Below, piece by piece: positions 6,027 to 7,984 of a DNA stretch of 7,984 nt. How positions within the stretch are numbered: position 1 is the stretch's first letter; each line of letters starts with the position of its first letter. The stretch is from CAVVEQ01 sp963804865. GTDB lineage: Bacteria > Chloroflexota > Anaerolineae > Anaerolineales > Anaerolineaceae. The notes beneath the pieces were generated by a model. It was not told the origin of the DNA, did not search any database, and was given only the letters and a program-made list of their open reading frames with translations. The stretch spans positions 1-7,984 of the forward strand of contig CAWDSH010000039.1 of NCBI GenBank assembly GCA_963804865.1, written 5' to 3'. A program made the position numbers and the translations under genes.

Positions 6027-6045
6027 TCCCGGCTTGAAGCTGGGA
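6027..6045 (+). terminator. Weak terminator-like hairpin after the unknown gene
   Basis: TCCCGGC (6027-6033), loop TTGAA and GCTGGGA (6039-6045) pair over seven positions including one G-U. The following bases are TTATCG, not a T-run, so termination would be inefficient at best. It marks the boundary between the resident gene and the AT-rich cargo. Confidence 0.3.
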
Positions 6046-6053
6046 TTATCGCC

Positions 6054-6149
6054 ATGAACCGGTTCGTCAGGATCTCCCTGGCAGCGCTGATCCCGCGTTG
6101 CTGCGGGTTGGGCATTAATATCACTTCTGATCGGCGAAGGCGCAGATAA
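6054..6149 (+). pseudogene. Possible remnant of a signal-peptide ORF
   Basis: A 31-codon frame begins MNRFVRISLAALI and ends in a run of arginines at TAA (6147-6149). Its start resembles an export signal and resembles the ORF at 7944 (MKRFIALALMFAV), including a shared CTGGCA six to nine codons in. It may be the stump of a gene that once followed the unknown gene, cut by arrival of the kinase-like gene. Signal peptides are low-complexity and the match is short, so chance is quite possible. Confidence 0.2.
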
Positions 6150-6152
6150 AAT
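6147..6152 (+). promoter_or_regulatory. Candidate -10 giving a leaderless kinase transcript
   Basis: TAAAAT ends five bases before the ATG at 6158, so transcription would begin at or next to the start codon. No Shine-Dalgarno precedes this ATG, which fits a leaderless mRNA. No convincing -35 was seen. Confidence 0.25.
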
Positions 6153-6157
6153 TCATC

Positions 6158-7117
6158 ATGAATACAAAACTGATCATCGTTGATGGGCACTCATCTGTAG
6201 GAAAATCCAGTATTTCAAAAAGTGTATATAAACAAATCAGCCTGGAGCATGATGCATATTGGTTGCATGAAGAGTGTGAAAATCATCCAATACGGCATCA
6301 TGAATTCAGCTTTGGACCATTGGATACTGCTGAAGGGATGGAATTAAATAGAATTGGGATGTTGAAGAAATGGATGGCATTTAGAGATTCAATATACTCA
6401 TCCGGGAAAGTATGTATTACAGAAGGATGTTTATTGCATGCCTATGACCGGTATTTTATCCATAGTCTCTGGGATGATAAGGATATTGATACCTATTATT
6501 CGCAGGTATTGGAGGTCATTAACGAATTAAATCCCATTATTGTCTTTCTATATCGTCCCGATCTACGGAAAAGCCTGGAAAAAGCATTCATCACGCGGGG
6601 AAAATGGTGGAGAGATCTGATTCTGAGAAGAGATGATCTGCATGTGTATTTTAAGAATCATGTTTATGTAAATGAAAATAGCATGTTTGCCGCCATTGAA
6701 TATGAACAAATAAAGATGATGGAGATATTTGATAGATTACAGTGCTTAAAGATCAAGATAGACACAAGCGAAGAGAAATGGGATCAGTATGTCCGGGAAA
6801 TACTATTTTTTGTTGGTTCAAATTATAAGAAAATTGATCCTTATCCGTGTGACGTGAAATCATATCTTGGCACATATCGATGGCAGAATGGAACAGGGAA
6901 CGATGAATGGATTATAAATTATGACGATAGGAATCAATGTCTGTATACGTCCTTGTTTTGGCCTTATATGCCCATGAGATGTATGGCAGAAAATGTGTTT
7001 GAGTTGATATCATTTCCCGTGGAATTACATTTCCAAAAGAATAAGCATGGATTGCAGTTTATCGTCCACGGAAATTACGATTGGGAATATAACAATCAGA
7101 TTTTTATCAAGGTCTAA
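6158..7117 (+). CDS. P-loop kinase-like protein with a C-terminal small domain, probably acquired
   Basis: The 319-residue protein begins with a beta strand and Walker A motif, LIIVDGHSSVGKSS, with GHSSVGKS at residues 10-17. This places it among small-molecule kinase or nucleoside-kinase-like P-loop NTPases. Further features suit that fold: VCITEG (85-90), the hydrophobic strand IIVFLYRP (127-134), and an Arg/Lys-rich lid-like segment RGKWWRDLILRR (147-158). Residues 236-319 (from SYLGTYRW to NNQIFIKV) look like a separate small beta-rich domain. The substrate is unknown; deoxynucleoside, antibiotic and sugar kinases are all possible. The start is fixed by the Walker motif at residue 10. Codon use is strikingly AT-rich (AAT, ATA, TTA, GAA) next to the GC-rich gene before it, a sign of horizontal transfer. 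Its stop abuts the remnant of the preceding gene. Confidence 0.8.
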   Translation: MNTKLIIVDGHSSVGKSSISKSVYKQISLEHDAYWLHEECENHPIRHHEFSFGPLDTAEGMELNRIGMLKKWMAFRDSIYSSGKVCITEGCLLHAYDRYFIHSLWDDKDIDTYYSQVLEVINELNPIIVFLYRPDLRKSLEKAFITRGKWWRDLILRRDDLHVYFKNHVYVNENSMFAAIEYEQIKMMEIFDRLQCLKIKIDTSEEKWDQYVREILFFVGSNYKKIDPYPCDVKSYLGTYRWQNGTGNDEWIINYDDRNQCLYTSLFWPYMPMRCMAENVFELISFPVELHFQKNKHGLQFIVHGNYDWEYNNQIFIKV

Positions 7118-7230
7118 AAGGCACATATCAGCATTGATCGTTCCAACGCCTGTCGCATCTTTCCGGCAAGGCCAACGGGATCGATTGCAACTAGTGGAAA
7201 CACATCATCGATCCGTACGAAGTCAAGTAG
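7118..7230 (+). pseudogene. 3' remnant of the unknown gene (copy of 5911-6000)
   Basis: From 7141 the frame reads FQRLSHLSGKANGIDCN, then a TAG where the full gene has the first Trp of its NWW motif, then WKHIIDPYEVK and the TAG stop shared with the full gene. Weaker similarity seems to reach back to about 7118, directly after the kinase-like stop, including a second Trp-to-stop change (TGA at 7135-7137). There is no start and no upstream part. With two in-frame stops it is plainly dead. Compared with the degV remnant, which is still open, this copy has decayed further. Confidence 0.85.
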
Positions 7231-7235
7231 AATCC
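7141..7235 (+). repeat. Direct repeat copy 2 (3' end of the unknown gene)
   Basis: This is the partner of 5911-6005, in the same orientation. It includes the stop codon and the next five bases, AATCC, after which similarity ends. Confidence 0.88.
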
Positions 7236-7312
7236 CTGGAGAGTCACCGTTCATGATGATCTGCAGCGCTTGATCGCCTGCTCTTTGGACGACCGGGCTG
7301 TGGAACACCGTT

Positions 7313-7340
7313 TATAAATGAGCACCGCAACTACTGCTCA
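7313..7340 (+). promoter_or_regulatory. Candidate -10 and inverted repeat upstream of the right-hand unknown gene
   Basis: TATAAA (7313-7318) could serve as a -10 about 55 bases before the ATG at 7376; no well-spaced -35 was found. TGAGCA (7319-7324) and TGCTCA (7335-7340) form a 6-bp inverted repeat right after it, either an operator or a leader hairpin. Nothing else is evident in 7236-7362. Confidence 0.25.
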
Positions 7341-7375
7341 GGACTGGGTGAGCATTCAAGCACAAGGAGAATGAA

Positions 7376-7858
7376 ATGAGCATGGTAAATGAAACCCAAG
7401 ATAACAAGAATGGAAATCCGTCCGCGAATAATTCCGAGGGACATTATGATGTGGTTCTGCGTAAAACAGATGAGCCACCAATTGTGGTCAACCCGGAATC
7501 TATCGTCGCTGCATTCGTCGCGGTGACGCTTGCTGATGTAAAGTTTCTTAAAACAGCCGAAAATTCAGTGGCTAATATGAACAAGTACTGCCAGCCGCGA
7601 CTGTGGAGTGTCCGTTTTACCGCCAAGTTCGGTGCTTTCGCCTGCAGCGCGGACGAGCGCGGGCTGCCGGATGTGAGAGGCATCGCCCCCGCACTGGTGA
7701 AGCTGGGCATCACCCAGCCGTTTTCACTTGTGATAAACACCATGGAAGTTTCTTTTGATGGAGGAAAGACAAAATCCAAGATTCTCGCTGGATTCGCTTT
7801 TCGCGAAAAATCACATCGCATCCTTTTCCCCGGAAACGATGGGTGCATTCCAGGTTAA
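7376..7858 (+). CDS. Unknown small protein, probably frameshifted near its C-terminus
   Basis: I do not recognise this family. The ATG at 7376 follows AAGGAG with six-base spacing; an ATG at 7371 hits a stop after two codons. The 160-residue product has a polar, Asn-rich, probably disordered start (1-22), then a compact part with VVLRKTDEPPIVVNPESIVAAFVAV (26-50), a central WSVRFTAKFGAFACSADERGLPDVRG (77-102) and MEVSFDGGKTKSKILAGFAFRE (123-144). There is no signal peptide or membrane segment. The frame ends oddly with GCIPG. If one base is removed near 7844, translation continues as GAFQVKDYLALAKMSIPAAAPGFQAVP to a TAA at 7923-7925, giving about 182 residues with a more natural tail. So the written stop is probably caused by a one-base insertion, real or from reading. 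It lies downstream of a dead gene fragment and has no obvious partner. Confidence 0.65.
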   Translation: MSMVNETQDNKNGNPSANNSEGHYDVVLRKTDEPPIVVNPESIVAAFVAVTLADVKFLKTAENSVANMNKYCQPRLWSVRFTAKFGAFACSADERGLPDVRGIAPALVKLGITQPFSLVINTMEVSFDGGKTKSKILAGFAFREKSHRILFPGNDGCIPG

Positions 7859-7943
7859 GGATTACCTGGCACTGGCTAAAATGAGTATTCCGGCTGCAGC
7901 GCCAGGCTTCCAAGCTGTACCGTAAGATCGATCATCATACCTT

Positions 7944-7984
7944 ATGAAACGATTCATAGCCCTGGCATTGATGTTCGCGGTTCC
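7944..7984 (+). CDS. Start of a probable exported protein, cut by the window edge
   Basis: An ATG at 7944 opens MKRFIALALMFAV, a basic start followed by a hydrophobic run, as in a signal peptide or lipoprotein leader. Only 13 complete codons are visible. No good ribosome site precedes it; the nearest purine-rich stretch, TAAGATCGAT, is weak and rather far upstream. It lies 18 bases beyond the likely true end of the preceding gene (7925). Its start resembles the short frame at 6054. Confidence 0.4.
   Translation, partial: MKRFIALALMFAV

Noticed and set aside
5993..6190. Minus-strand 65-codon ORF between the unknown gene and the kinase-like gene
   Set aside because: It overlaps both neighbours, has no ribosome site and no recognisable features; likely chance.
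1..7984. CRISPR array, tRNA, rRNA, transposase or integrase
   Set aside because: No regularly spaced repeats, cloverleaf-like segments, rRNA motifs or recombinase motifs were seen on either strand.

Overview
The window looks like a chromosomal segment of a Chloroflexi-type bacterium, most probably an Anaerolineae relative, or a metagenomic contig from one. This is inference. It rests on the style of the SurE and DegV proteins, on a GerMN-type lipoprotein with an Ala/Thr/Pro linker after its lipobox, and on the mix of GC-rich housekeeping genes with AT-rich intergenic and foreign DNA. There are no rRNA genes, tRNA genes, CRISPR arrays, transposases or recognisable phage genes.

Layout. Positions 1-70 hold the start of an unrecognised leftward gene. 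Its promoter (166-194) is a near-perfect sigma-70 promoter with a GAAC-N4-GTTC palindrome (LexA/SOS-box type) in the spacer. Positions 386-1204 are surE, rightward. Then come three leftward items: a 3' remnant of a degV gene (1288-1455), a sterol-glucosyltransferase-type GT1 glycosyltransferase (1440-2708), and a full-length degV (2856-3701) whose frame is broken and restored by two compensating indels. A rightward group follows: a GerMN-like lipoprotein (3871-4521), a terminator, a 457-residue protein of unknown function with an acidic linker (4627-6000), an AT-rich P-loop kinase-like gene (6158-7117), a 3' remnant of the unknown gene (to 7230), a small unknown gene with a probable frameshift near its end (7376-7858, continuing to 7925 in another frame), and the first codons of a signal-peptide ORF at the right edge.

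The main observation is an architecture that occurs twice. Each time there is a complete resident gene, then a co-oriented unrelated cargo gene, then a diverged copy of only the resident gene's 3' end. In the first case degV, the glycosyltransferase and a degV 3' remnant form flanking direct repeats of 168 bp, about 86% identical by hand count with no gaps. In the second case the unknown gene, the kinase-like gene and a 3' remnant form repeats of about 95 bp, about 88% identical with no gaps. In both cases the cargo stop codon falls at, or just inside, the edge of the remnant. This could mean tandem duplicates whose second copy lost its 5' part to an incoming gene, or repeated single-crossover integration of DNA carrying a gene 3' end.

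The genes do not form an obvious pathway. SurE (nucleotidase) and DegV (fatty-acid binding) are housekeeping. The glycosyltransferase and the kinase-like protein look like accessory cargo. Several putative single-base indels in one window mean that read-level errors must be excluded before the degV and right-hand gene frameshifts are taken as biological.
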